Source: Streptococcus mitis
GTDB taxonomy: Bacteria; Bacillota; Bacilli; Lactobacillales; Streptococcaceae
Direction of reading: 5' to 3'
Length of the DNA: 64,000 nt
Assembly (NCBI RefSeq): GCF_003943935.1
Contig: NZ_RJOB01000001.1
Location: 138,043-202,042 of the forward strand
Positions 36,252 to 45,400 of the stretch are shown here, piece by piece; the first letter of the stretch is position 1, and each line of letters begins with the position of its first letter. Below the pieces are notes generated by a model. That model was given only the letters and a program-made list of their open reading frames with translations, was not told where the DNA came from and did not search any database. The position numbers and the translations under genes are program-made.

Positions 36252-37595
36252 TTACGGTTTAATACGGTGCAACATACGTGGGAATGGAATGGCTTCACGG
36301 ATGTGTTTTGTTCCAGCTGCGAAGGTTACCATACGTTCGATACCGATACCAAATCCTCCGTGTGGAACTGTACCGTATTTACGAAGGTCAAGGTAGAATT
36401 CATATTCTGTACGATCCATACCAAGTTCATCCATCTTAGCTACAAGAGCATCGTAGTCTTCCTCACGCATAGAACCACCGATGATTTCTCCATAGCCTTC
36501 TGGAGCAAGCAAGTCTGCACAAAGCACGCGCTCTGGATTTCCAGGAACTGGTTTCATGTAAAATGCCTTGATGGCTGCTGGATAGTTCATGACAAAAGTT
36601 GGCACACCAAAGTGGTTTGAAATCCACGTTTCGTGTGGTGAACCAAAGTCATCACCATGCTCAAGATGTTCGTAGTCAGCGTCTTCATCATTTTCATGTT
36701 CTTGCAAGAGGTCAATGGCTTGATCGTAAGTGATCCGTTTGAATGGCTCTGCAATGTAGCGTTTCAAGAGCTCTGTATCACGTTCCAATGTTTCCAGGGC
36801 TTGAGGAGCACGGTCAAGAACACCTTGAAGAAGAGCTTTTACATAAGCTTCTTGCAAGTCAAGTGACTCATCATGTGTCAAGTATGAGTACTCTGCGTCC
36901 ATCATCCAGAACTCAGTCAAGTGACGGCGCGTTTTTGATTTTTCAGCACGGAATACTGGACCAAAGTCAAATACACGACCAAGAGCCATAGCCCCTGCTT
37001 CTAGGTAAAGCTGACCTGATTGGCTCAAGTATGCTGGAGTTCCGAAGTAGTCCGTTTCAAAGAGTTCTGTTGAATCTTCTGCTGCATTTCCTGACAAAAT
37101 TGGGCTATCAAATTTCATGAATCCGTTCTTGTCGAAGAACTCATAAGTTGCATAAATGATCGCGTTACGAATTTGCATCACAGCCACTTGCTTACGAGAG
37201 CGTAGCCACAAGTGACGGTTGTCCATCAAGAAGTCTGTCCCGTGTTCTTTTGGAGTAATTGGGTAGTCTTGAGATTCACCGATCACTTCGATGTCTGTGA
37301 TATCCAACTCATAACCAAACTTAGAACGCTCATCTTCTTTGACAATTCCTGTCACATAAACAGAAGTTTCTTGGCTCAAGCGTTTGATGACATCAAACTT
37401 TTCAAGTCCTACTTCTTCACCAAATTTTTCTACAAAGTTTGGTTTAAAGGCTACACCTTGAAAGAAGGCTGTTCCATCACGCAATTGCAAGAAGGCAATT
37501 TTCCCTTTTCCAGATTTGTTGGCAACCCAAGCGCCAATCGTCACTTCCTGACCAACATAGTCTTTTACATCAATAATCGTTACACGTTTTGTCAT
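36252..37595 (-). CDS. asnS: Asparaginyl-tRNA synthetase
   Basis: 447 residues, normal length. N-terminal OB-fold anticodon-binding domain (about 1-115), then a class II core with [28 protein letters not shown] (motif 2) and [16 protein letters not shown] (motif 3). It charges tRNA-Asn. Last gene of the ypmB-like-aspC-asnS operon, 22 bases after aspC. Confidence 0.98.
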   Translation of the reverse strand: MTKRVTIIDVKDYVGQEVTIGAWVANKSGKGKIAFLQLRDGTAFFQGVAFKPNFVEKFGEEVGLEKFDVIKRLSQETSVYVTGIVKEDERSKFGYELDITDIEVIGESQDYPITPKEHGTDFLMDNRHLWLRSRKQVAVMQIRNAIIYATYEFFDKNGFMKFDSPILSGNAAEDSTELFETDYFGTPAYLSQSGQLYLEAGAMALGRVFDFGPVFRAEKSKTRRHLTEFWMMDAEYSYLTHDESLDLQEAYVKALLQGVLDRAPQALETLERDTELLKRYIAEPFKRITYDQAIDLLQEHENDEDADYEHLEHGDDFGSPHETWISNHFGVPTFVMNYPAAIKAFYMKPVPGNPERVLCADLLAPEGYGEIIGGSMREEDYDALVAKMDELGMDRTEYEFYLDLRKYGTVPHGGFGIGIERMVTFAAGTKHIREAIPFPRMLHRIKP

Positions 37596-37617
37596 TATTT
37601 TTCCTTTTCTTTTTCTA

Positions 37618-38796
37618 TTATTTTTCCATAAATGCTTTTAAGCGATTAACTGCTTCTTTAAGCGTGTCTAAGTCCGTCGCATAGCTGAGACGAACATTTT
37701 CTGGTGCTCCAAAACCTGCTCCTGTTATGAGTGCCAAGCCAACTTCCTCAAGAATAGCTGTTGTAAAGTCAGTAACATCCGTATAACCTTTCATCTCCAT
37801 GGCTTTTTTAACATTTGGGAAGAGATAGAAGGCTCCTTGCGGTTTGACCACTTCAAAACCAGGGACTTCACACAAGAGTGGATAGATGGTATTGAGACGT
37901 TCTTCAAATGCTTGACGCATAACTTCCACAGAATCTTGCGGTCCAGTTAGGGCTTCGATAGTTGCATATTGTGAAACAGCAGTTAGGTTAGAAGTTGTTT
38001 GACCTGTCAATTTGCTCATAGCAGCAATGATTTCTGGATCACCCACTGCATAACCTACCCGCCAACCTGTCATGGCATAAGCTTTTGATACACCGTTAAT
38101 AACAATGGTTTGCTTGCGAATGGCTTCTGATAGACTAGAGATTGGTACGAACTCATTCCCGTTATAAACCAAACGACCATAAATATCATCTGCTAGGATG
38201 AGAATGTCATGTTCAACTGCCCAATTTCCGATAGCTAGTAATTCTTCACGAGTATAAATCATACCAGTCGGATTAGATGGTGAATTGAGAACCAAAACCT
38301 TTGTCTTATCTGTCCTAACTAGTTCTAGTTGATCCACCGTAACTTTAAAATCATTGTCTTCTTTGGCTTGAACAAAAACTGGAAGCCCTTCTGCCATCTT
38401 GACCTGATCTCCATAACTAACCCAGTATGGAGTGGGAATAATAACCTCATCTAAAGGATTAATTACAGCCATAAAGAAGGTATAGAGGGAAAACTTGGCA
38501 CCTGTAGCAAAGGTAACCTCATTACTTGCGACAGAATAGCCATAGTAGCGCTCGAAGTAGGTATTCACTGCAGCTTTTAATTCTGGTAGACCTGAAGCTA
38601 CTGTATAGAAGGAAGCCTGTCCTTCCCGAATAGCTTTAACTGCTGCATCCTGAATATTTTCAGGAGTGTGAAAATCTGGTTGTCCCAAGGTCAAGAAAAG
38701 GACATCCTTACCTTGAGCTTTTAATTTTTTTGCTCTCGCATCACTAGCTAAAGTGACACTTTCTTCCATTTCTAAAACACGCTTGGATAGTTTCAT
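37618..38796 (-). CDS. aspC: Aspartate aminotransferase-type PLP enzyme
   Basis: 392 residues, class I aminotransferase. [35 protein letters not shown], the PLP lysine in [20 protein letters not shown], and the Arg near the C-terminus in [15 protein letters not shown]. It interconverts aspartate/2-oxoglutarate and oxaloacetate/glutamate; related aromatic-amino-acid activity is possible. The ATGA start overlaps the upstream gene's stop. Placement with asnS links aspartate supply to asparaginyl-tRNA formation. Confidence 0.93.
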   Translation of the reverse strand: MKLSKRVLEMEESVTLASDARAKKLKAQGKDVLFLTLGQPDFHTPENIQDAAVKAIREGQASFYTVASGLPELKAAVNTYFERYYGYSVASNEVTFATGAKFSLYTFFMAVINPLDEVIIPTPYWVSYGDQVKMAEGLPVFVQAKEDNDFKVTVDQLELVRTDKTKVLVLNSPSNPTGMIYTREELLAIGNWAVEHDILILADDIYGRLVYNGNEFVPISSLSEAIRKQTIVINGVSKAYAMTGWRVGYAVGDPEIIAAMSKLTGQTTSNLTAVSQYATIEALTGPQDSVEVMRQAFEERLNTIYPLLCEVPGFEVVKPQGAFYLFPNVKKAMEMKGYTDVTDFTTAILEEVGLALITGAGFGAPENVRLSYATDLDTLKEAVNRLKAFMEK

Positions 38797-39281
38797 AGGC
38801 CCTCCTTTTTGACCAATGCTCCTGTTTCAAAATCTACTAGATAAAAATCAGAACCTGACTTGACTTCCCAGATTGGCTTGTCTTGATAACGGCCAAAGGT
38901 AATCTTGTCAATCTCGCCAGCTCCTTTTTCCTTAGAAACAGCTTCTGCTTTTTCTTGTGAAACACCCTGATTTAGCTGATAAACATAAATCTTATGGTCA
39001 TCTTTTCCGATCAGGACAGCAAGTGCTTCTTGCTGTTTATTACGACCAAGAACGCTGTAATAGGATTCCAAGCCATTGTATAAATCAACCTGATCAGCCT
39101 GCTCTAATCCTGCATACTGCTGAGCTAATTTTTCTCCTTCACTTTTAGCTGTTTGGTAGGGTTTCATCCCGAGATAAACCAGATACAGAAAGGAAGCACT
39201 GATAACCACAAACAAAATCGTCATCCCTAGACCATACTGCCACAGTAGATTATTTTTTGCTTTGTTTTGTCTTTTTTTCAC
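38793..39281 (-). CDS. YpmB-like protein (DUF5590), single membrane anchor
   Basis: 162 residues beginning with GTG at 39281. Basic N-terminus, one membrane helix (about 15-37: GMTILFVVISASFLYLVYLG), then an extracytoplasmic PepSY-like domain (SEGEKLAQQYAGLEQADQVDLYNG, FGRYQDKPIWEVKSGSDFYLVDFETGALVKKEG). The function is unknown. It leads the aspC-asnS operon. Only six bases separate its -10 from the GTG and no ribosome site is visible, so it may be leaderless, or an internal start may be used. Confidence 0.78.
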   Translation of the reverse strand: MKKRQNKAKNNLLWQYGLGMTILFVVISASFLYLVYLGMKPYQTAKSEGEKLAQQYAGLEQADQVDLYNGLESYYSVLGRNKQQEALAVLIGKDDHKIYVYQLNQGVSQEKAEAVSKEKGAGEIDKITFGRYQDKPIWEVKSGSDFYLVDFETGALVKKEGL

Positions 39282-39287
39282 TCGTCT

Positions 39288-39316
39288 ATTTTACCATCTA
39301 TTAAGCTTTATTACAA
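39288..39316 (-). promoter_or_regulatory. Promoter of the ypmB-like-aspC-asnS operon
   Basis: Minus strand TTGTAA (39311-39316), 17-base spacer, TAAAAT (39288-39293). The -35 lies in sequence shared with the MFS promoter region (see findings). Confidence 0.65.
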
Positions 39317-39437
39317 GTGAATATAAGAATACTCTGCGAAAATCCAATTCAAACTTTGTCAGCGTCGCCTTGCCGTACCCAAGTACTGTCTGCGGCTTGC
39401 TTCCTAGTTTGCTCTTTGATTTTCATTGAGTATAAGA
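39308..39437 (+). repeat. BOX element, boxA-boxC type (no boxB)
   Basis: GTCAGCGTCGCCTTGCCGTA (39359-39378) is the boxA core and the stretch from about 39391, including CTTGCTTCCTAGTTTGCTC and ending GATTTTCATTGAGTATA, is boxC. No boxB unit lies between them. It sits just upstream of the ypmB-like operon promoter. Orientation is given by the A-to-C order. The 397-base gap 39282-39678 also holds the RUP-like element and the MFS terminator. Confidence 0.85.
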
Positions 39438-39519
39438 AACCAATTCTATTTCTTCCTTCAAAGGAAACAGATTTTTCTTGGTTAAAACCGAGCAAGAAAA
39501 GTAAAGACAGCTCTAAAAT

Positions 39520-39627
39520 TATAGTAGATTGAAATAAGAGGTGAACAAATGGATTAGGAAAGTCAAATTAATTTCTAGAAATATTTTTAGCAGTTGTAAC
39601 GTACTATTCTGGTTCCAATCTACTATA
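39520..39627. mobile_element. RUP-type miniature element
   Basis: 108 bp bounded by imperfect terminal inverted repeats: TATAGTAGATTGAAATAAG at the left and, on the other strand, TATAGTAGATTGGAACCAG at the right. Size and ends match pneumococcal RUP (about 107 bp), thought to be moved in trans by IS630-Spn1. It lies in the gap between a BOX element and the MFS gene terminator. Non-coding. Confidence 0.8.
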
Positions 39628-39634
39628 ACGTATT

Positions 39635-39663
39635 AAAAAACCTGAGCTTGACACTCAAGTTTT
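39635..39663 (-). terminator. Terminator of the MFS transporter gene
   Basis: Minus strand AACTTGAG / CTCAGGTT stem with loop TGTCAAG, then TTTT. Confidence 0.75.
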
Positions 39664-39678
39664 CATAAGTTCTTTACT

Positions 39679-40875
39679 TTATAGAATCACTTTATCATCC
39701 ATTCTTTTAGCCATTTTTCCTAAAAAGACAGGCAGTAGAAGGCTAATCATGACTAAAAAGAAGCCTAGATAAAGAAATGTTAGCACAAAGCCTAAATGGT
39801 CAATCAACCAGCCTGTCAGTGGAAAGAACACAATCATACTAAGGCTAAACATCATAGAGTAGACACTCAGCATGGTTGCCCTTACTTCACTTGGAAGGCG
39901 CTCTTGCAAATCATTGTCAAAAATCGGCTGAAAAAGAGCATATAGAGCATTACTAATCAAGTAAATCAAAATATAGATTAGAGGTGTTCCAAAGTAGGAC
40001 AGCATATAGGTGACTCCAGTCAGCAAGACAAGGATAGGGAAAAGCTTCAAGGCGGCATATTTCTTTCCAATCTTACTCGCTAGATATACTGCGACGATAT
40101 TCAAGAGACTACCAAGTAGCATAACTGCTGAAATTTGCCAACTACTTAAATCTGGTAACTGATTTTGATAGTAAAAATAAAACATGCACATGAGTACTCC
40201 GACAATCTGAGACAAAATCATCCAGTTGAAAAGCATGGGATTTCGCTCCAACTCTTCCTTAACAGTCCAAATAATCTGTCTCATAGTCACACTATCAGCT
40301 TTTTCTAGCTTTACACTAGGTTCTTTCAGCATCCAAATCAGGAAAAGAACTATGATAGAAGTGGCAATCATGATATAGTAGGTCAGGTGCAATTGACCAT
40401 GGACAAAAAATCCTGCCAAAACGGTCCCCAAAGACCGAGTTCCTTCTGCCACTCCTGATAGGAAGCTTGAAATGGATAGGTAACGCTCCTTTAGTCCAGC
40501 CTCTACAGCCGAGTCATAGACCATTGCTGCGCTTGTGCCTGAATCAAAATTATAAGACAAGGCACTTACCGCCATAGCTAGTGCATAAATCCAAAAATTT
40601 CCCTGCCCAGCCAACATGAGAATGGAAGACACAATCCCTGCTATTCGACTTAAATAAAGGTTAGTCTTATAGGAATAGCGGTCAGCTAACATACCAGATG
40701 GAATTTCACAGAGAAGACTGGTCGTATGAAAAATACTTTCCAGAAGTCCAATCTGCCAAAGAGACATTCCGTTTTGACTGAGAAAGAGAATCCAAAAACT
40801 GGTAATCCCTAAAAATGCAAAAAACTCAACTCCGGCCATCAGGCCAATATTTCTCCGATAATTTCTTATTAGCAT
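39679..40875 (-). CDS. MFS transporter, 12 membrane helices
   Basis: 398 residues from the ATG at 40875 (AAAGGAG 5 bases upstream); a TTG 45 bases further upstream is rejected. The MFS motif between helices 2 and 3 is EIPSGMLADRYSYKTNLYLSR, and the second half ends SMIVFFPLTGWLIDHLGFVLTFLYLG. It resembles multidrug-efflux-type MFS proteins; the substrate is not readable. It may be translated after a 25-residue ORF in its leader. Confidence 0.87.
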   Translation of the reverse strand: MLIRNYRRNIGLMAGVEFFAFLGITSFWILFLSQNGMSLWQIGLLESIFHTTSLLCEIPSGMLADRYSYKTNLYLSRIAGIVSSILMLAGQGNFWIYALAMAVSALSYNFDSGTSAAMVYDSAVEAGLKERYLSISSFLSGVAEGTRSLGTVLAGFFVHGQLHLTYYIMIATSIIVLFLIWMLKEPSVKLEKADSVTMRQIIWTVKEELERNPMLFNWMILSQIVGVLMCMFYFYYQNQLPDLSSWQISAVMLLGSLLNIVAVYLASKIGKKYAALKLFPILVLLTGVTYMLSYFGTPLIYILIYLISNALYALFQPIFDNDLQERLPSEVRATMLSVYSMMFSLSMIVFFPLTGWLIDHLGFVLTFLYLGFFLVMISLLLPVFLGKMAKRMDDKVIL

Positions 40876-40900
40876 CTTTTCTCCTTTAACAAGGGTATTA

Positions 40901-40978
40901 TTATTTCTTTTGTCCGTCACTTGTTAATCTGTTCCTTACATGATCTCCACCCCTTTTAGAAGCATTCTTCAATGCCAT
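40901..40978 (-). CDS. Possible small leader ORF upstream of the MFS gene
   Basis: 25 codons, ATG at 40978, TAA at 40901-40903, with AAAGGAAC four bases before the ATG. The peptide begins MALKNASKRGGDHV and is rich in Lys/Arg/Asn/Gly. It lies in the leader between the predicted promoter (41056-41084) and the MFS start, 25 bases before it. It could be an attenuating leader peptide, a small protein, or chance. No homologue comes to mind. Confidence 0.3.
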   Translation of the reverse strand: MALKNASKRGGDHVRNRLTSDGQKK

Positions 40979-41055
40979 TATTGTTCCTTTAATTTTTTAT
41001 GAAATGATATCGGAAAATAGCCGTTCTACGGTTTCTATTTCGAGTTTTCTCGTTT

Positions 41056-41084
41056 ATTTTAGCACTTGTGTCATCATATTACAA
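41056..41084 (-). promoter_or_regulatory. Promoter of the MFS transporter gene
   Basis: Minus strand TTGTAA (41079-41084), 17-base spacer ending TGC, TAAAAT (41056-41061). The leader of about 175 bases contains a GAAATAG...CTATTTTC hairpin and the small ORF. Confidence 0.65.
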
Positions 41085-41112
41085 GAGAATATAGGAATGC
41101 TCTGCGAAAACC
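41075..41112 (+). repeat. Truncated BOX left end
   Basis: This stretch matches 39307-39343 at nearly every base (TTACAAG.GAATATA.GAAT, then CTCTGCGAAAA) and then diverges before the boxA core. It is a 5' stub of a BOX-type element or a small duplication. Confidence 0.6.
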
Positions 41113-41185
41113 AAGTGCATTCCAGTCACAAGTGGCTTGAGTTTCTGCAATTTTATAGTTTTCAAATAATCTTTGAGCAAATTTC

Positions 41186-41214
41186 TTGCAAGTTGTTTTG
41201 TTTTGTTGTAATAT
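41186..41214 (+). promoter_or_regulatory. Promoter of the FMN reductase gene
   Basis: TTGCAA (41186-41191), 17-base spacer, TAATAT (41209-41214). Leader of about 46 bases ends with AAGGAG before the ATG at 41267. Confidence 0.75.
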
Positions 41215-41266
41215 ATTTTATAACAACGAGAGAGTTCTCGGAAATTTAAGAAAAAGGAGACACATC

Positions 41267-41815
41267 ATGTCTAAAAAAGTATTATTTATCGTCGGATCCC
41301 TACGCCAAGGTTCTTTCAACCACCAAATGGCCCTCGAAGCTGAGAAAGCACTTGCTGGTAAAGCAGAAGTTAGCTACCTCGATTATTCAGCTATTCCTCT
41401 CTTCAGCCAAGATTTGGAAGTTCCAATTCACCCAGCTGTAGCTGCTGCTCGTGAAGCGGTTCTAGCTGCTGATGCTATCTGGATTTTCTCTCCAGTCTAC
41501 AACTTCTCTATCCCTGGTACAGTGAAAAACTTGCTTGACTGGCTATCTCGTGCCCTTGACTTATCTGATACACGTGGCGCTTCTGCCCTTCAAGACAAGT
41601 TTGTCACCGTATCATCTGTAGCCAATGCAGGTCACGATCAACTTTTCGCTATCTACAAAGACCTCTTGCCATTTATCCGTACACAAGTCGTTGGTGATTT
41701 CACTGCTGCACGTGTTAATGACTCTGCTTGGGCAGACGGAAAATTGGTTCTTGAAGAAACAGTCCTAAATTCACTTGAAAAACAAGCGGAAGACTTGCTT
41801 AATGCTATCAAATAA
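41267..41815 (+). CDS. NAD(P)H-dependent FMN reductase
   Basis: 182 residues from the ATG at 41267 (AAGGAG 8 bases upstream); earlier in-frame ATG at 41186 is inside the promoter. Flavodoxin-like fold: phosphate-binding GSLRQGSFNHQMALEAEKAL and flavin-side FSPVYNFSIPGTVKNLLDWLSRA, both typical of the FMN_red family (azoreductase/chromate reductase relatives). It probably reduces FMN or quinones in the cytosol. Terminator at 41834-41857. Confidence 0.9.
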   Translation: MSKKVLFIVGSLRQGSFNHQMALEAEKALAGKAEVSYLDYSAIPLFSQDLEVPIHPAVAAAREAVLAADAIWIFSPVYNFSIPGTVKNLLDWLSRALDLSDTRGASALQDKFVTVSSVANAGHDQLFAIYKDLLPFIRTQVVGDFTAARVNDSAWADGKLVLEETVLNSLEKQAEDLLNAIK

Positions 41816-41833
41816 AGATGCTTTATGACTCTT

Positions 41834-41857
41834 TTCCACCCATTTGGGTGGTTTTTT
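41834..41857 (+). terminator. Terminator of the FMN reductase gene
   Basis: CCACCCATTTGGGTGG hairpin followed by seven T. Confidence 0.9.
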
Positions 41858-41865
41858 TCATACCT

Positions 41866-41963
41866 AATACTCTTCAAACCACGTCAGCATCGCCTTACCG
41901 TACTCAAGTAAAGCTTGCGTCTAGCTTCCTAGTTTGCTTTGTGATTTTCATTGAGTATAACTT
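41866..41963 (+). repeat. BOX element, boxA-boxC type, shortened
   Basis: CACGTCAGCATCGCCTTACCGT is the boxA core (shown in part) and CTAGCTTCCTAGTTTGC plus ATTTTCATTGAGTATAA is boxC. There is no boxB, and about 10 bases at the boxA left end are missing relative to the copy at 39308. It lies right after the FMN reductase terminator, in the 627-base gap 41816-42442. Confidence 0.8.
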
Positions 41964-42009
41964 AACAGTCCTGTCTAAAGCATGGAATTCTAGAAGGTCC
42001 TTTATAAGA

Positions 42010-42088
42010 TATTTAATCTAGAATAGTACAATGTTGCCAATCATTTTTATAAATTATAATAGATTAAAACTAGAATAGTGCACTATGA
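42010..42088. repeat. Degenerate RUP/IS630-like ends
   Basis: Two related stretches, TTTAATCTAGAATAGTACA and AATAGATTAAAACTAGAATA, resemble the ends of RUP/IS630-Spn1 elements in the same orientation. No complete element can be drawn. Confidence 0.4.
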
Positions 42089-42099
42089 CTCCTAAAATA

Positions 42100-42285
42100 T
42101 TTATAAAAATTAATTTAATCATGTACCTAATATTAGAATTATTTATCCCAAATTTATTTGAAAGCTTCTCTAAGCTATATCCTTGTTTTCTAAGTTCATA
42201 GATCTGAACTTTACCATCATAAGTTAATTTCATAATAAAAACACCCCAAAAGTTAGATTTTTTCTGTCTAACTTTTGGGGTGCAG
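42100..42285 (-). mobile_element. IS3-family insertion sequence remnant (5' end with start of orfA)
   Basis: The left end reads, on the minus strand, from TGCACCCCAAAAGTTAGA (42285 down) into an inverted repeat (CCCCAAAAGTTAGA / TCTAACTTTTGGGG) and then an ATG at 42233. That ATG opens MKLTYDGKVQIYELRKQGYS, a helix-turn-helix N-terminus of IS150/IS861-type orfA. The frame is lost after about 43 codons (near 42105), where RUP-like sequence begins. The rest of the IS is gone. The 42290-42440 stretch beyond it shows only a small CCTCAATTTGAGG hairpin. Confidence 0.75.
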
Positions 42286-42442
42286 TTCAATCAAAACTCT
42301 AATACGATGCGTTTTATCATGCAAGAATCTACTATATTTCTCCTCAAATTGAGGTTCTATATCATAGTAACTCTACTCATTCATCGATTCAATTTTAATC
42401 CTCGATCAATTTATAAAAATCAGAATGCTTTAGAGATAAAGT

Positions 42443-45400
42443 CTAATCTTCTTTACGTTTTGTAGCCAATAGTGCTGCTGACAAGGCCAAGCTAACACCT
42501 GCTAAGAAGATGGCTGTATCAGATTCTCTCTCACCAGTTTCTGGTAAGCTATTTTGATCTCCTTTGACTGCTGAAGCCTTTCTTTCTGCAGTCTGGTTAT
42601 TAGCTATGTTCTGTACTGGATGCTCTGTTTTCTCACGAACTGGTACTTCCTGATTTCCCACTGTTTCTGGAGCAGCTTTATCCTCTGGAAGTTTACTATC
42701 TTGAGGCACTCCTGGATTTACCCTGTCTTTAAAGTCAGGCTTCTCATCGACTGGTGCTACCTGATTACCTACAGTTGATTGTTTCCCTTTGTATTCTGAA
42801 ATGTCGTTAACTGCTCCTTCAACAAAGTTAGCCCCTCCCTTAAATTCAGGAACTTCATTAACCGATGCTTCTACAAAGTTGACCCCTCCTTTGAATTCTG
42901 GAACTTCGTTGACTGGTGCAGGCTCCTCGCCCTTGCTATTTGAAATAGATGGTTTTACTCCTACCTCGATAATGCGGTCTTGAGCCTTTCTTTGTTCAGT
43001 ATGAACAAGAGTTCTAGTAGTTCCCACAACTTGAATATAGTCAACTTTTTCTCCATCTTGTCCTTCAGAAACAACACGACGTTGACCTTGAGCAAGTTCA
43101 GGATTTTTACGAATAACTTCTTTAAATGGAAGCGGAGTCTTTTCAATTTCCAAGCTTGGAGTTTCTGCTACTAAGTTTTTAACTCCTTCTGTCGGAGTTG
43201 TTTGGAAGGCTGTATTAAAGTGTAAACGATACTCTTTCACAAGATTTCCATCTTTGGAAACAAGACGCACGAGTGTTGGAAGATTGATATTTCCAGGATT
43301 CACAACTGTGACTACTCCATGTCCACTAGTTGTCGCAGTAACTTTTGGTTGGGAACTCATTGCTGTTAATGTATAATCTGTCACATTTGGATCAAAGTTT
43401 TCCAATGCTTTTCCATCAACCGAAATAGTGGCTGATGGTGTTTCCACTTCTACTCCTTTTCCTGCAGAGTAGGCTGTAAATTCTACAACTGCCAAACCAT
43501 TAGTAGTAGACTTACGAGTCATACGTGCTCGAATGGCTGTCGTTTGAATCGGATCAAAGTTAAATTCTATTGGTTTACCAGCTACGATTTCTCCAGATAC
43601 CTTGTAAGGAATTTCTTGCCAATTCTCTGCCTTGTTGAATGGATGGTCAGCATTTTCTTCGTAACGAGAAATCGTACTTGGTTCCGTAAAGGCAGGACCA
43701 ATATATCTTTCTAGAACCATTTTCTCTGGAGCATCTGTTCCACTATCTTTAAAGAACTGAATAGCTACTTTTCCAATGGATTGAGAGGCAATTTTTCCAT
43801 CCTTCTTAAAGAGTAGGCCGACAGAAGTTTCTTGATTTTTCGGAGTACGAGACCAGTTTGTCCAACGTCCATCTTCATTGTATTTTCCATCATTGATATA
43901 GAAAATTCTATCATGTGAAGCTGCTTGTGTATCGTTCGTTGTCGAAGCAAAGGCTTTAGAATCCGTTTCATTGTTGCTTGGATTTTCTGACAGAACTTGG
44001 TTACCCTTAGCTACAACTGTCACCTGTATTTTAGTTGTTAGATTTGTACCAATGACATGACCAGTTACTTCAAAACTTCCCTCCTGTTCTGTCGCATGTT
44101 CAGGAATGGCATCCCATTGAACTGCAAGGTTAGCCTTAACCCAGCCAGCTTGTGAAGGATAATAGACTGTCACTTCAGCAGGCAATTGAAGTTGATCACC
44201 AACATTCAGGGTCTTGGCACTATTTTCTGCAGCTGCTGGTTGTGTTGATTCTTTTTCGTCATCACGGAAGATACGATATTCTTTAAGAACAGTTCCATCC
44301 TCAGCTTTCAAGATAAGACGTGTCGCACCTTTTTCACTTGTTGCAGGAACAACTGTCACCAAGCCATTGTTGCTTGCTGTTGCAGTAATTTCTTTGCTAG
44401 ATTGAGGAATATAGTAATCAGTCTTAGATGGATTAAAGTGTTCAAGATCCTTTCCATCTACCTTGATAGAAATCTCTGAACTTGTAGAGCTCACTACCTT
44501 ATTTCCAAGGACAGTTAGCTCTGTCAAACCAATACCAGCAGTTCCATCTGCTTTCTTCATGCGCATACGAACAGCATAAGTTTCTACCTTATCAAATGTA
44601 AAGTGGTTGGTTTTACCTGCAGATAATTGTCCAGGAGCTTTGAGGTGTTCCACCTCTTTCCAGTTAGCTGCATTATTAAATGGATGGTTGCTATCACGTT
44701 GAGCATTATTGACATCATTCGGAAGATCTGGAACTTCTTGACCGACATAGTATTCAATAACATATTCTTTTGGAAGACCAATCGCTCCATCAGTATAGAA
44801 ATCAACTGAAAGATTATCAACAAAGCGCTTGGTCAAATCACCAGAGTTTCCAAACAAGATTGATGCCCAGTCATTATCAGTATTTGTTCTCCAAGTAGTC
44901 CATCTATTTTTAGCATCTGTAGGCGTTCTTGACACAGTCAGGTCGTTCAAAGCATTAGCTGAATCATCCCCTCCTGTATTAGATACAATAGCTGCTGGCA
45001 ATTGTGAACCTGTCCATTGTTTAGAGATATTATTTCCAGCAACCACTTGACTAGAAACACGGACATGAGCCTTGGTGGTCAGATTGCTACCAACTAAATG
45101 ACCATTGATTTCATACACCCCTTCAGTTTGACTAAAGTTAGCTGGTACCTGATCCCAAACCACATCTTTGTAGATAGTGGTTCCATTAGAATGGTAAGCA
45201 CGTACACTAGCTGGCAATTGAACTGTCTCACCCTTAGGAAGAGTAAGGCTGATTTCCTCTGCAACTTGCAAGCCTTCAACCGTCACCGTTGCTTGAGCCT
45301 CAATATCTGTACCTTCTACATGTCCTTTAAGGGTAAAGCTATGATAGTGCCCCAATTCTTTTTCAGCTACTTTGTCCCAAGTTACAGCTACCTTACGAGG

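Noticed and set aside
42234-42290. Start of a longer gene at 42290 including the cysteine-containing segment
   Set aside because: That segment is the IS left end with its inverted repeat; orfA of this IS type begins at the ATG at 42233.
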